A stretch of 44,077 bases of DNA from Pontiellaceae bacterium B1224 (GTDB taxonomy: Bacteria; Verrucomicrobiota; Kiritimatiellia; Kiritimatiellales; Pontiellaceae): positions 1 to 44,077 of the forward strand of contig JAROBA010000043.1 of NCBI GenBank assembly GCA_029432815.1. Reading direction: 5' to 3'. A program made the position numbers and the translations under genes. How positions within the stretch are numbered: the first letter of the stretch is position 1; each line of letters starts with the position of its first letter. The notes below the pieces were generated by a model, which was given only the letters and a program-made list of their open reading frames with translations, was not told where the DNA came from and did no database searches. Shown in pieces: positions 23,823 to 32,453 of this stretch.

Positions 23823-24135
23823 GGCCCTAATTCCTGTTTTGTTTAGTTAGTACTTCCCCTATTTTGCAAAAATCTCCGCAAAACGTACCACTTCGGATTT
23901 TTGACGCAACTAAATTCCACAGGATTCGAAGCCGTTTGGCTTATTGGTATTCGTTCCGAATTCCAACACTAGGCACTTTGCTGTTATATTCGATAAATAT
24001 CGCAATTAGTAACCGACAAAACGCCCGCCTTTGTCCCAAATCAAGAAATCAAACAGATCTGATCCAACAAAGCCGGACTGCGAAAAAAATCATGTTGGCC
24101 TTCACAAACTAATCCGGAAACATTATTACGCACCA
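23823..24135. other. Intergenic region upstream of pta
   Basis: 313 bases, AT-richer than the neighbouring genes, with no convincing reading frame. It must hold the pta promoter. Several TAT-rich stretches exist (for example near 23985-24000), but none has a -35 box at a proper distance. The short palindrome ATTTTGCAAAAT lies at about 23860-23871. Confidence 0.5.
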
Positions 24136-25158
24136 TTAACCTTGGAGAGAGTAACTGCAGCCGTTCTTAAAATACAGGTATATGTCTCCGGCCGATAATG
24201 TTGACCATCCAAAGGAAATGTCAGATACCTGAATGATCTGATCAGACTTATCCTGAACAAGACTATATGATGTAGAACCATCGTTTATTTGCACTTGCTC
24301 CAGCTGTCGCTGTTCATCGCTCCCTGTAGTTATTTCCCCGTTATTGTTCAGTGTGTATGTGTATTTCAGGGTTATCGTGCGAAGGCTGTCTTCAGTTACC
24401 ACGCTAAAGTCACTGATTTTCAGCGTCAGTTCTTTGGCCCATTTTCGTATCACAATCGTTTTATCAACCGAGGTCCATGTGCGCTCCGACCCGCTAACTG
24501 AGCGAAACTTAAAAATATCCGGTTCGTAATGTTTTATATCGCATCCATTCAGGAGAATGTAAAAATTATACACACCGTGCTGGCTAACTGCAGTGAGACT
24601 TTTTTCATTGTCATGTATATTACCCCAATCTCCCAGGACGCTTAAATAATCCCCTCTTTTTAAAGACCTCAATTCATCATTAGGTTCCAAAATAGTCAGG
24701 ACAGCGTAATTCACATGCCGAGGCGAAGTTATGCGGCTTGGAAATAAAGAATCAAAGCTACCCAGTTTATAAGGTTTAGCGTGTCTGGTTATAAAATCAG
24801 AACAATCCTTTTTCCCATATAGCAGATAAACCTTAAGAGCGTGGATCCCAAATATCTCCGACTCTCTAACCGCTGCGACACGGCCGGAGAGGGCTAATGT
24901 TCCAGACTGATCCATACGGATCGTGTCATTGAGGCGTATCTGTTTTATCCGTATTGCTGAGACTGACGACAGATCTTCTGACTCGCTTTTCTGGTAATTA
25001 ACCTGGGCGGGGAAGTGCATCCTTATTGTATCATCCAATTCATCAGCGCCCGCTTTTTTGAGGTATACTTTTCCTGAAGAGTTCGCTGAATATAAAGCGA
25101 ATAGCAGGATACCTGTAACTGTAACCGCGATTCCTGTAATTATTTTTTTTATTCTCAT
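24136..25158 (-). CDS. Membrane-anchored protein of unknown function
   Basis: I do not recognise this 340-residue protein. It starts with a basic segment and one membrane helix (about 5-25) and then runs as a hydrophilic, beta-rich extracytoplasmic part with many Ser, Thr and Asp. The sequence DDTIRMHFPAQ near 42 and NDTIRMDQSG near 77 share the DTIRM string, perhaps a small internal repeat. GAGGGAAG stands directly before the ATG at 25158. Its base composition is clearly more AT-rich than the ribosomal and metabolic genes around it, so it may be a newer acquisition. It is a single gene between pta-ackA and the ribosomal operon. Confidence 0.75.
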   Translation of the reverse strand: MRIKKIITGIAVTVTGILLFALYSANSSGKVYLKKAGADELDDTIRMHFPAQVNYQKSESEDLSSVSAIRIKQIRLNDTIRMDQSGTLALSGRVAAVRESEIFGIHALKVYLLYGKKDCSDFITRHAKPYKLGSFDSLFPSRITSPRHVNYAVLTILEPNDELRSLKRGDYLSVLGDWGNIHDNEKSLTAVSQHGVYNFYILLNGCDIKHYEPDIFKFRSVSGSERTWTSVDKTIVIRKWAKELTLKISDFSVVTEDSLRTITLKYTYTLNNNGEITTGSDEQRQLEQVQINDGSTSYSLVQDKSDQIIQVSDISFGWSTLSAGDIYLYFKNGCSYSLQG

Positions 25159-25396
25159 TCTTCCCTCTGAAATTCCACTCTCCCAGCTGGATCACGCCCC
25201 GGCCCCGCAGACGTCAACATACAGGCTCACGCAGTAAATACCACACATACTTTCGCAACAGCAATTCTCATTACCTTCATAACATTTCTTTTGTCCTTCG
25301 GCTTTTCTATCCATTTTAAGGATATGGCTTCCTCTTAAGCAAGTGGTCCTAAAATCGGGGTTAAGTACCCAGCCGTTCCTTTAAAACATGGAAAAT

Positions 25397-25430
25397 AAAA
25401 AACCCCGCAGCCTTTCGGCAACGGGGTTTT
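25397..25430 (-). terminator. Terminator at the end of the ribosomal super-operon
   Basis: On the minus strand AAAACCCCG-TTGCC pairs with GGCTGCGGGGTTTT around a GAAA loop, followed by T. It lies just after rplQ. The next 230 bases up to 25158 show no gene. Confidence 0.9.
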
Positions 25431-25451
25431 GCAATGCGCTGTAAGCGAGAT

Positions 25452-25871
25452 TTACTCAGCAGCAGCTTCAACGACTTCTTCAGCAGGCTCTACCACTTCA
25501 GCTGCCGGAGCAACAATGGAATCAGTCCACTCAAGCAATACCATTTCTGAGCTGTCGGAAATGCGACGGCCCAGCTTGATAATGCGGGTGTAGCCGCCGG
25601 CGCGCTCTGCAAATGCAGGGGCAACCACATCGAACAGCTCCTTAACGGCCTTTTCGTTTTTCAGCGTGGAGATCGCCTGACGGCGAGCTGCCAAGGTGCC
25701 CTTCTTACCGAGAGTAACCATTTTGTCAGCCAAGGTGCGGGCAGCTTTAGCTTTAGGAGCCGTGGTCTTAATACGTTTGTTATCAATCAGGGCGCAGACC
25801 AGATTAGCAAGCAACTCATTACGATGAGCGCTGGTGCGTCCGAGTTTTACAGTTTTTTTACGATGTCTCAT
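25452..25871 (-). CDS. rplQ: Ribosomal protein bL17
   Basis: Large-subunit protein L17, last gene of the super-operon. The 139-residue protein begins MRHRKKTVKLGRTSAHR, the family signature. The core is followed by an acidic, Ala/Glu/Val-rich tail of about 20 residues (EPAEEVVEAAAE at the end) that usual L17 proteins (about 115-130) lack. The start at 25871 has AGAGG upstream and is 28 bases after rpoA; a longer frame overlapping rpoA is not supported. Confidence 0.97.
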   Translation of the reverse strand: MRHRKKTVKLGRTSAHRNELLANLVCALIDNKRIKTTAPKAKAARTLADKMVTLGKKGTLAARRQAISTLKNEKAVKELFDVVAPAFAERAGGYTRIIKLGRRISDSSEMVLLEWTDSIVAPAAEVVEPAEEVVEAAAE

Positions 25872-25899
25872 TGTTCCAACCTCTGGATAGTTTTTAAAA

Positions 25900-26904
25900 C
25901 TAGTCTTCGATGGACGAACCTTTAAGCAGGTCCGCATCAAAAGTCATACCGAGCGACAGTCCCATTTCCTGGATCTTCGCTTTAATTTCGTTCAGTGATT
26001 TCTTACCGAAGTTACGGTACTTCAGCATTTCGGCTTCTGTTTTCTGAGCAAGCTCACCCACCGTGGTGATGTTGGCGTTGTTCAGGCAGTTCGCAGCACG
26101 AACACTGAGTTCGATTTCGTTAACACTGATGTTCAGTTTCTTGCGCAGCTCTTCCTTTTCAAGGTCGATCTGTTTTTCGCTTTCTTCGAACTCGATCAGA
26201 TCTTTGTCGTAGGAAACGAATACATCAAGGTGGTGGCGCAAAATGGCAGCCGACATCGTCAGTGCATCGTCCGGGCTTACGCGGCCATCGGTCCAGATCT
26301 CAATGATGAGTTTGTCATAGTCCGTACGACGACCAACACGGGTGTTTTCCGTTTCGTACTTCACACGGCGCACCGGAGAGAAAAGACAATCGATCGGAAT
26401 CACACCGATTTCCTGGTTTTCTTTTTTGTTCAGGTCAGCCGGACAGTAGCCGCGTCCGACACGAACTTCCATTTCGGCTTCAAAAACGCCGCCTTCAGCA
26501 AGCGTACAGATCACAAAATCGGGATTCAGGACTTCAATGGACTCAGGCGTAATGATGTCGCCGGCCGTTACTTCGCAGGGACCTTCAACCTTGATCTTAA
26601 CCGTCTGTGTGTCGCGGGTGAACCCTTTGAAGAGAAGCTGTTTAATGTTCAGAATGATATCAGTTACATCTTCAGTCACACCTTCAAGGCTGCAGAATTC
26701 GTGAGGAGCACCCTTAATTTTGACAGAAGAAACCGCAGCACCTTCGAGCGAGGAAAGCAACACGCGGCGCAGGGAGTTACCCATAGTCCGCCCATAACCG
26801 CCTTCAAATGGCTCAGCGTAAAATTTTCCGTAGTTTTCTGTGGAAACAGCGTCGTCTTTCACAACCTGTTTCGGCATTTCGAATCGAGCGAGTCGTGTAG
26901 CCAT
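25900..26904 (-). CDS. rpoA: RNA polymerase alpha subunit
   Basis: It nucleates RNA polymerase assembly and contacts promoters and activators. The 334-residue protein has the alpha N-terminal dimerisation domain with GRTMGNSLRRVLLSS (near 38-52) and the C-terminal domain with ELSVRAANCLNNANI and the KKSLNEIKAKI helix (near 265-315). GGGAG stands upstream of the ATG. It is preceded by a 114-base gap with two hairpins where rpsD often lies in other bacteria. Confidence 0.98.
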   Translation of the reverse strand: MATRLARFEMPKQVVKDDAVSTENYGKFYAEPFEGGYGRTMGNSLRRVLLSSLEGAAVSSVKIKGAPHEFCSLEGVTEDVTDIILNIKQLLFKGFTRDTQTVKIKVEGPCEVTAGDIITPESIEVLNPDFVICTLAEGGVFEAEMEVRVGRGYCPADLNKKENQEIGVIPIDCLFSPVRRVKYETENTRVGRRTDYDKLIIEIWTDGRVSPDDALTMSAAILRHHLDVFVSYDKDLIEFEESEKQIDLEKEELRKKLNISVNEIELSVRAANCLNNANITTVGELAQKTEAEMLKYRNFGKKSLNEIKAKIQEMGLSLGMTFDADLLKGSSIED

Positions 26905-26948
26905 AATTATAGTCTCCCAGAGCCGGGCATTAACCGGTTCGTATGGTG

Positions 26949-27003
26949 TTTAAAACATCTTCGATGTTATACAAAAACAATGCTTCCACAGACTGGAAGC
27001 ATT
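26949..27003 (-). promoter_or_regulatory. Two hairpins between rpsK and rpoA
   Basis: On the minus strand AATGCTTCCA/TGGAAGCATT forms a perfect 10-bp stem (26979-27003) followed by GTTTTTG. Then AACATC/GATGTT (26954-26968) forms a second stem followed by TTTAAA. Both look like weak terminators or processing sites. The gap is far longer than the 1-25 bases usual in this operon. Confidence 0.6.
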
Positions 27004-27018
27004 GAGCAAAACAAAACC

Positions 27019-27570
27019 TTAAACGCGACGGCGTTTCGGCGGGCGGCAACCGTTGTGCGGAATGGCAGTGGTATCCTTAATGCAAGATACGGCCAGACCA
27101 GCAGACTGAATTGCGCGTACCGCAGATTCGCGACCGGCACCCGGTCCCTGAACACGGATTTCAACTTCCGACATACCGTGACTGATTGCTGTACGGGCAG
27201 CATCCTGAGCAACCGTAGTGGCTGCGAAAGCAGTGCTCTTGCGGGATCCTTTGAAGTTACAGCGACCTGCGCTACTCCAAGACACCACGTTACCGCGCAT
27301 ATCCGTGATGGATACAATCGTGTTGTTAAAAGTGGTTTTAATGAAAGCGATGCCGACGGGAACATTCTTAGAACCCTTCTTGCGCTTGATCGGCTCGATG
27401 ACATCGTCAGCAAGCAAATCCGCTGCGGTAGGCAGGCGGGACTTCTTTTCTTCCGCCGGAGCTTCCGGTGCAGCCGCTGCCGGAGCTTGAGCCACTTCCG
27501 CTTTTTCCTCGGCAACAGGTGCTGGTGCAGCTGCTTCCGCTTTCACTTCTTCTTTCTTTTCTTCTGCCAT
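27019..27570 (-). CDS. rpsK: Ribosomal protein uS11 with long N-terminal extension
   Basis: Small-subunit platform protein S11. From about residue 65 it is a normal S11 ([23 protein letters not shown], later [14 protein letters not shown], ending CRPPKRRRV). The first 55 or so residues are a low-complexity chain of Ala, Glu, Lys and Pro, making 183 residues instead of about 130. The extended frame keeps the genome's codon style, and a usable start lies only 11 bases after rpsM, so I take the long form as real. Confidence 0.95.
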   Translation of the reverse strand: MAEEKKEEVKAEAAAPAPVAEEKAEVAQAPAAAAPEAPAEEKKSRLPTAADLLADDVIEPIKRKKGSKNVPVGIAFIKTTFNNTIVSITDMRGNVVSWSSAGRCNFKGSRKSTAFAATTVAQDAARTAISHGMSEVEIRVQGPGAGRESAVRAIQSAGLAVSCIKDTTAIPHNGCRPPKRRRV

Positions 27571-27581
27571 GAGAATAATCC

Positions 27582-27983
27582 TTATTTACCGGCCTTGGCG
27601 GCTGAACGGGCTTCTTTACCACGCACAACACCAACCGTACGTTTTGCGCCCTTGCGGGTACGTGCGTTGGTTTTCGTACGCTGACCACGAACCGGAAGTC
27701 CGGCGCGATGACGACGTCCGCGATAGGAACCGATTGAAATGAGGCGACGAATGTTGGCCGAAACTTCCCGGCGCAGGTCACCCTCAATGCGGTAATCGTT
27801 CTGCAAAACGGAAACCAAACGCTGAATATCTTCATCGTTCATGTCGTCTGCTTTTTTGGAGGGATCGAGATTCGCCTTCTCGCAAACTTCTTTTGCGATG
27901 GACGGACCGATTCCGTAAATGTAGCGAAGCGAATATTCCAACTTCTTTCTACCGGGGATGTCTATACCGAGTACACGTGGCAT
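27582..27983 (-). CDS. rpsM: Ribosomal protein uS13
   Basis: Small-subunit head protein S13, which contacts the large subunit and the tRNAs. The 133-residue protein starts [19 protein letters not shown] and has the [12 protein letters not shown] helix-two-turn-helix, the LRREV stretch and the basic tail [13 protein letters not shown]. The start at 27983 has AAGGAG 9 bases upstream; a longer frame into rpmJ is not supported. Confidence 0.97.
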   Translation of the reverse strand: MPRVLGIDIPGRKKLEYSLRYIYGIGPSIAKEVCEKANLDPSKKADDMNDEDIQRLVSVLQNDYRIEGDLRREVSANIRRLISIGSYRGRRHRAGLPVRGQRTKTNARTRKGAKRTVGVVRGKEARSAAKAGK

Positions 27984-27997
27984 TAAAAAACTCCTTC

Positions 27998-28111
27998 TTA
28001 TCCTTGGCGCTGCTTGTGGCGCGGGTTCGTGCAAATAATACGGACCACGCCCTGACGACGGATCACCTTACACTGTTCACACATTCTTTTTACTGAAGCT
28101 CGTACTTTCAT
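27998..28111 (-). CDS. rpmJ: Ribosomal protein bL36
   Basis: A 37-residue zinc-ribbon protein of the large subunit. The reading starts [19 protein letters not shown] and has the C-C-C-H zinc set: Cys11, Cys14, Cys27 and His32. AGGAG stands 8 bases before the ATG at 28111. It lies between infA and rpsM as in most bacteria. Confidence 0.96.
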   Translation of the reverse strand: MKVRASVKRMCEQCKVIRRQGVVRIICTNPRHKQRQG

Positions 28112-28115
28112 TATA

Positions 28116-28331
28116 TCACTCCTGGTCTATCACCAGACGCCCTTGCGACATATCGTAGGGCGACATTTCTACAGGTACCGTTTCACCCGCCTGCGGGTGC
28201 TGACAACCGAAATCTTTGCGCCTTAAAAACGCTACGAAACGATGTCCGTTACTTAGTTCTGCGTCAAAAGCGTGTTTGTCTATCACGGACAACAAGCACG
28301 CGTCTAGTAAATTTGTCTCTTTTTTATCCAT
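28116..28331 (-). CDS. infA: Translation initiation factor IF-1, divergent
   Basis: IF-1 sits in the A site of the 30S subunit during initiation. The 71-residue protein fits IF-1 in length and OB fold: [11 protein letters not shown] matches the NGH stretch, and [18 protein letters not shown] matches the end. The middle, normally HISGKMR with basic residues that touch 16S rRNA, is replaced by [13 protein letters not shown], and the tail is acidic. The ATG at 28331 shares its A with the map stop (TGATG); a GTG one codon upstream is possible. Confidence 0.88.
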   Translation of the reverse strand: MDKKETNLLDACLLSVIDKHAFDAELSNGHRFVAFLRRKDFGCQHPQAGETVPVEMSPYDMSQGRLVIDQE

Positions 28332-29089
28332 CACGAGTCCAAATCTGGAATCGTCAAAATTTCTGCCTTTTCTTTGCCGACGGCAATCGTGTGCTCAAAA
28401 TGGGCTGAAGGAAGCCGATCCTTCGTTACAACCGTCCACCCATCGTTCAAGGTTTCCGTCTGATGAACCCCCAGATTGATCATCGGTTCAATGGCAAAGG
28501 TCATCCCTGCCTTGAGCACCGGACCGCGTCCTGGAGGGCCGTAATTCGGTATCTGCGGATCTTCATGCATTTCGCGACCGATGCCGTGACCGACAAAATC
28601 GCGCACGACAGAAAAACCGCCCGCTTCTGCAACGACCTGAACCGCATTGGAGATATCGGAGAGCCGATTCCCTTCAACAGCCTTTTCAATGGCCGCCGCG
28701 AGACACTCCTGCGTATTATCAAGCAGGCGTTTCCATTCGGGATCAATCTCCCCCGCTGGAACTGTTACCGCGGTATCGCCGACAAAACCTCCGTAAACCA
28801 GACCGAAATCTATACTGACCACATCGCCGTCTTTAATCACCCGACGTCCCGGCACCCCGTGCACGACTTCTTCATTCACTGAAGAGCAGATATGCCCTGA
28901 AAAACCGTGGTAGCCATAGAAGGCGCAACGGCCTTCCGCTTTTTTTGCCAACTCAGATGCATACTCATCCAATTCTTTGGTCGTGACACCCGGTGCCACT
29001 TTTGCGGCTACCTTATGAAGGATGGTGGCAGTCTTTTTTGCAGCAATTCGCATGGCCGCAAGCTCAGCAGGTTTTTTAATTATGATCAT
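28331..29089 (-). CDS. map: Methionine aminopeptidase, type I
   Basis: It removes the initiator Met from new proteins. The 252-residue enzyme has the pita-bread metal ligands: Asp in SIDFGLVYGGF (near 95), Asp in VGDTAVT (near 105), His in GHGIGREMHE (near 168-175), Glu in FAIEPM (near 202) and the Glu in SAHFEHT (near 233). No N-terminal zinc region is present, so it is the short Ia form. It sits between adk and infA as in Bacillus-like spc operons. Confidence 0.96.
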   Translation of the reverse strand: MIIIKKPAELAAMRIAAKKTATILHKVAAKVAPGVTTKELDEYASELAKKAEGRCAFYGYHGFSGHICSSVNEEVVHGVPGRRVIKDGDVVSIDFGLVYGGFVGDTAVTVPAGEIDPEWKRLLDNTQECLAAAIEKAVEGNRLSDISNAVQVVAEAGGFSVVRDFVGHGIGREMHEDPQIPNYGPPGRGPVLKAGMTFAIEPMINLGVHQTETLNDGWTVVTKDRLPSAHFEHTIAVGKEKAEILTIPDLDS

Positions 29090-29098
29090 GACGTTGTC

Positions 29099-29740
29099 TT
29101 ATCCCAGAACTTTGATTACATCGGCACGAACATCGTTGATCGGCTGATCTGCATTAATCGGCTGAATAAGGCCTTCCGCCTCGTAATAGGAAATCAGGGG
29201 CGCCGTCTGCTCCGTATACACTTTCAGCCGTTTGCGCACGGTTTCCTCGGTATCGTCAGCCCGTTGAGTCAGCTCACAGCCTTCAACATCGCAGGTTTCA
29301 GCCTTCGATGGAGGATTAAAAGTAACGTGATAAACTGAGCCGCACTTTCCGCATGTTCTGCGCCCAATCAAACGTTCAACAATTGTTTCCACCGGACATT
29401 CGAGCAGAACCACTTTTTCGAGCGTGCCATTCAACGTTTGGAGAAGTTCGGCCAGTTTTTCCGCCTGCACCAATGTGCGGGGAAAACCATCGAACAGATA
29501 ACTGGTTCCAAATGCGGAATCTTTGAGCAGATCACGAATCATTCCAACCACAACGTCGTCAGGAACAAATTGCCCGCCATCCATCAGCTTTTTTGCTTTA
29601 ATACCCAGCGGAGTTTCAAGGCGGATCTGCTCACGGAGCAGATCACCAGTGGAGACATGTATATATCCCTTACCCACTAGGACTTCAGCGACGGTACCCT
29701 TGCCCGCACCGGGGGGTCCTAATAGTACAACTACATTCAT
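29099..29740 (-). CDS. adk: Adenylate kinase, zinc-type LID
   Basis: It interconverts AMP, ADP and ATP. The 213-residue protein has the P-loop GPPGAGKGT (8-16), the FDGFPRT motif (near 84), and a LID domain with four Cys (RTCGKCGS and TCDVEGCEL, near 130-155) that would bind zinc. This is the form of many non-enteric bacteria. The ATG overlaps the secY stop (ATGA), so translation is coupled. Confidence 0.97.
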   Translation of the reverse strand: MNVVVLLGPPGAGKGTVAEVLVGKGYIHVSTGDLLREQIRLETPLGIKAKKLMDGGQFVPDDVVVGMIRDLLKDSAFGTSYLFDGFPRTLVQAEKLAELLQTLNGTLEKVVLLECPVETIVERLIGRRTCGKCGSVYHVTFNPPSKAETCDVEGCELTQRADDTEETVRKRLKVYTEQTAPLISYYEAEGLIQPINADQPINDVRADVIKVLG

Positions 29741-31077
29741 CGTCCGCTGCGCATTTTACCTTTTTTCAGGAAACCGTCGTAGTGCCGCATTAGCAGGTGC
29801 GATTCAATCTGACGCATCGTATCCAGCATAACACCCACGATAATAAGCAGACTGGTACCACCGAAGAACGAGGCCACAATCCACGGCACGTTGAACTGAG
29901 CGGTCATGATGTTCGGCATAACAGCAATGGCTGTCAGGAATACAGCACCGGCCAGAGTCAGGCGTGTCATTGTTCTGTCGAGATACTCAGCAGTGGGACG
30001 TCCGGGACGAATGCCAGGAATATAGCCGCCACGCTTCTTGAGATCATCGGCAATCTGAATCGGGTTAAACTGTGTTGCCACCCAGAAATAGGAGAAAAAG
30101 AGAATACACATGCCGAACCAGAACATATACCAGCCGGACATCGGGAAGTTATTCGCCCACTCTTTTGCCCAATCGAAAGGTAGGTAACTTCCAATCTTTG
30201 GAAAAATGGCCATGATCGCAGAAGCGAAGATGATCGGCATTACGCCGGAATAGTTGACGCGCAGCGGCAGGTGCGATGTGCCTCCCTGCATCATTTTGCG
30301 GCCGACCATACGTTTTGCAAACTGTACCGGAATCTTCTGCTGTGCCTGCGAAACGGCAACCACAACAATGATAACCACGAAGATCAGCGCAATTAGAAGC
30401 GCCAGATGGAAGATGCCGATTTCAGCAACACCATCAACGGGAGTCAGCTTATCAATCAGCGTTTTTACCGCCATCGGCATGCTGCTGATAATATTAACCG
30501 TAATGATGATCGAGATACCGTTGCCGATACCACGATCTGTCATTTGCTCACCAATCCACATCAGCAGCAAAGAACCGGTTACCAGACTGAGCAAGGTCAG
30601 CAGGACAAATCCAATGCCTGGAATCCGAACCACTTCAGCCGGTAGCCCGAAATAGCCGCCCGACTGAAGGGCAATCGCCATTGCAACGGCCTGAACGGCG
30701 CAGATGATGACGGTGAGATAACGGGTGTATTGCGTAATTTTCTGACGACCCACATCGCCTTCCCGCGCCAGCTTTTCGAGATGCGGGATTACCGCAGTCA
30801 TCAGCTGGATAATGATCGAGGCACTGATGTATGGCATAATGCCTAACGTGCCGATCGAACATTGCAGGAGCGCGCCCCCGCTGAACAGGTTCATGATACC
30901 GAACAAACCACCTTCCGCCCCACCCTGTGCTTCGATGAAGTTACGGATCTCAAGCGCATCAACGCCCGGAAGCGGCACTGCGGCAATGAGTCGGCAGATA
31001 AATATCAGACCAAACGTGAATAGAATACGTTGTCTGAGTTCGGGAATCTTGAATGTGTTTACAAAAGCGGAAAGCAT
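29737..31077 (-). CDS. secY: Preprotein translocase subunit SecY
   Basis: The channel subunit of the Sec machinery in the inner membrane. The 446-residue protein has ten hydrophobic helices. Signature stretches are LPGVDA (near 36), the plug region FNLFSGGALLQCSIGTLGIMPYI-like segment (near 62-85), GNGISI near 185, and the C-terminal GGTSLLIIVGVMLDT. It lies between rplO and adk. One exact palindrome falls in the gene. Confidence 0.98.
   Translation of the reverse strand: MLSAFVNTFKIPELRQRILFTFGLIFICRLIAAVPLPGVDALEIRNFIEAQGGAEGGLFGIMNLFSGGALLQCSIGTLGIMPYISASIIIQLMTAVIPHLEKLAREGDVGRQKITQYTRYLTVIICAVQAVAMAIALQSGGYFGLPAEVVRIPGIGFVLLTLLSLVTGSLLLMWIGEQMTDRGIGNGISIIITVNIISSMPMAVKTLIDKLTPVDGVAEIGIFHLALLIALIFVVIIVVVAVSQAQQKIPVQFAKRMVGRKMMQGGTSHLPLRVNYSGVMPIIFASAIMAIFPKIGSYLPFDWAKEWANNFPMSGWYMFWFGMCILFFSYFWVATQFNPIQIADDLKKRGGYIPGIRPGRPTAEYLDRTMTRLTLAGAVFLTAIAVMPNIMTAQFNVPWIVASFFGGTSLLIIVGVMLDTMRQIESHLLMRHYDGFLKKGKMRSGR
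30189..30203. repeat. TTCCAA-N3-TTGGAA palindrome inside secY
   Basis: Exact copy with spacer TCT, read as Pro-Lys-Ile-Gly-Ser in a periplasmic or cytoplasmic loop of this essential protein. Confidence 0.85.
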
Positions 31078-31098
31078 GGCAATGTGGCCTTTCGTAGA

Positions 31099-31539
31099 TT
31101 ATACGACTTCGCAGGAACCGCCGGCAGCTTCAATAGCTTCTTTTGCCGATGCGGAAAATGCATTAACCTTAACAGTCAGCTTCTTTTCGATGCTGCCGTT
31201 CCCAAGAATTTTAACGCCGTCAAAACGTCCGTTAACCAGGCCCTTCTCTTGGAGAAGCTCGATGGTTACTTCAGTTCCGTCCTCAAACACGTTCAGTGCA
31301 TCGAGGTTAACGGGAAGAATTTCCTTGCGGTTAAAGTTGTTGAAACCACGTTTAGGCAGTTTACGCACAAATGGCATCTGGCCACCTTCAAACAAAGGTT
31401 TGTGAGTTCCGCCCGCACGGGACATCTGCCCCTTGTGGCCGCGACCCGCGGTTTTACCTTTGCCTGAAGCACGTCCACGTCCCACGCGGATTCTACGATG
31501 TTTGGAACCTTCTGCAGGTTTGAGTGAATGTAAATCCAT
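31099..31539 (-). CDS. rplO: Ribosomal protein uL15
   Basis: Large-subunit protein L15, 146 residues. It has the Gly/Arg-rich N-terminal arm ([24 protein letters not shown]-type pattern) and the C-terminal domain with [10 protein letters not shown] and [18 protein letters not shown]. It follows rpsE by only 20 bases, so the usual rpmD (L30) between them is missing. Confidence 0.97.
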   Translation of the reverse strand: MDLHSLKPAEGSKHRRIRVGRGRASGKGKTAGRGHKGQMSRAGGTHKPLFEGGQMPFVRKLPKRGFNNFNRKEILPVNLDALNVFEDGTEVTIELLQEKGLVNGRFDGVKILGNGSIEKKLTVKVNAFSASAKEAIEAAGGSCEVV

Positions 31540-31559
31540 GACTTAATCCTCTACCTTAA

Positions 31560-32108
31560 TTAGCCCTTGCGAATGGCGAGAGCTTCTTCTTTCGAACGAA
31601 GCGAGCCAAGCGCTTTAATGGTGGCTTTGGTTACATTGAGGTGGTTGTTGGAACCGAGCGATTTGGCCAATACGTCGCGAACTCCTGCGAGTTCGAGTAC
31701 GGCACGGCACGGACCGCCAGCGATAATTCCGGTACCTTCAGAAGCAGGGCGAATCAAAACCTGTGCCCCACTGAATTTTCCGATTGCTTCATGCGGAAGC
31801 GTGGTGCCGCGCATGGTCACACTGGATAGATTCCGCTTAGCAACATCGCCCGCCTTACGGATGGCTTCTGCAACTTCAGCGGCCTTACCCAGACCATATC
31901 CAACACGACCTTTACGATCGCCTACCACTACCAGAGCACCGAAGCTGAAACGACGACCGCCCTTTACAACTTTGGAGTTACGGCTGATGTGGACTACACG
32001 TTCTTCGAATTCCGGCTTTTCGCGGACCTCGTTTTTGTCGTCACGCTTACGACGACCTCGTCCACCACCATCACGGCGTCCTCTACGTTCATTACGTTCT
32101 TCTGCCAT
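31560..32108 (-). CDS. rpsE: Ribosomal protein uS5
   Basis: Small-subunit protein S5, important for decoding accuracy. The 182-residue protein has a double-stranded-RNA-binding domain with [18 protein letters not shown] (near 48-65) and the C-terminal [15 protein letters not shown] and [12 protein letters not shown] stretches. The first 30 or so residues are extra rich in Arg, Gly, Asp and Glu, longer than in most S5 proteins. Confidence 0.97.
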   Translation of the reverse strand: MAEERNERRGRRDGGGRGRRKRDDKNEVREKPEFEERVVHISRNSKVVKGGRRFSFGALVVVGDRKGRVGYGLGKAAEVAEAIRKAGDVAKRNLSSVTMRGTTLPHEAIGKFSGAQVLIRPASEGTGIIAGGPCRAVLELAGVRDVLAKSLGSNNHLNVTKATIKALGSLRSKEEALAIRKG

Positions 32109-32117
32109 TGGAATCTC

Positions 32118-32453
32118 CTAGAATTTCAGGCCCGCTTCGCGAGCGCTGTCAGCCAGTGTTTTAAGGTTGCTGCCGAAAGCGAATCCGCCCCGATCGAAAA
32201 CCACAGTATCAATGCCTTTACCTTTGGCAGCTTCCGCTGCTTTGGCACCAAGTTCCTTGGCGGCTTCTGCGTTTTTTCCATCGATGGAAACACCGGCGAG
32301 AGTCAGGCGAGCATCGTCATCGATGAATTGAACTTCCATCCGTTTGTTAGAGCGGAAAAAAGCCATGCGCGGGCGGGCCGCTGTTCCGGCCACTTTGTTA
32401 CGCACACGGAGGTGACGACGTATTCTCAGATCTTTTTTGCTTTTAGTAGCCAT
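32118..32453 (-). CDS. rplR: Ribosomal protein uL18
   Basis: Large-subunit protein L18, which binds 5S rRNA. The 111-residue protein has the N-terminal basic arm RIRRHLRVRNKVAGTAARPRM and the C-terminal FDRGGFAFGSNLKTLADSAREAGLKF pattern. The start shares one base with the rplF stop (TAATG), showing coupling. Confidence 0.97.
   Translation of the reverse strand: MATKSKKDLRIRRHLRVRNKVAGTAARPRMAFFRSNKRMEVQFIDDDARLTLAGVSIDGKNAEAAKELGAKAAEAAKGKGIDTVVFDRGGFAFGSNLKTLADSAREAGLKF

Noticed and set aside
23920-23965. GGATTCGAA-like stretch as a tRNA remnant or att site
   Set aside because: Only a few T-arm-like bases match; no second arm, no direct repeat and no integrase.
26230-27684. Long open frame (484 codons) opposite rpoA and rpsK
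   Set aside because: It is the antisense shadow of two certain genes, shows no ribosome site and spans an intergenic gap.
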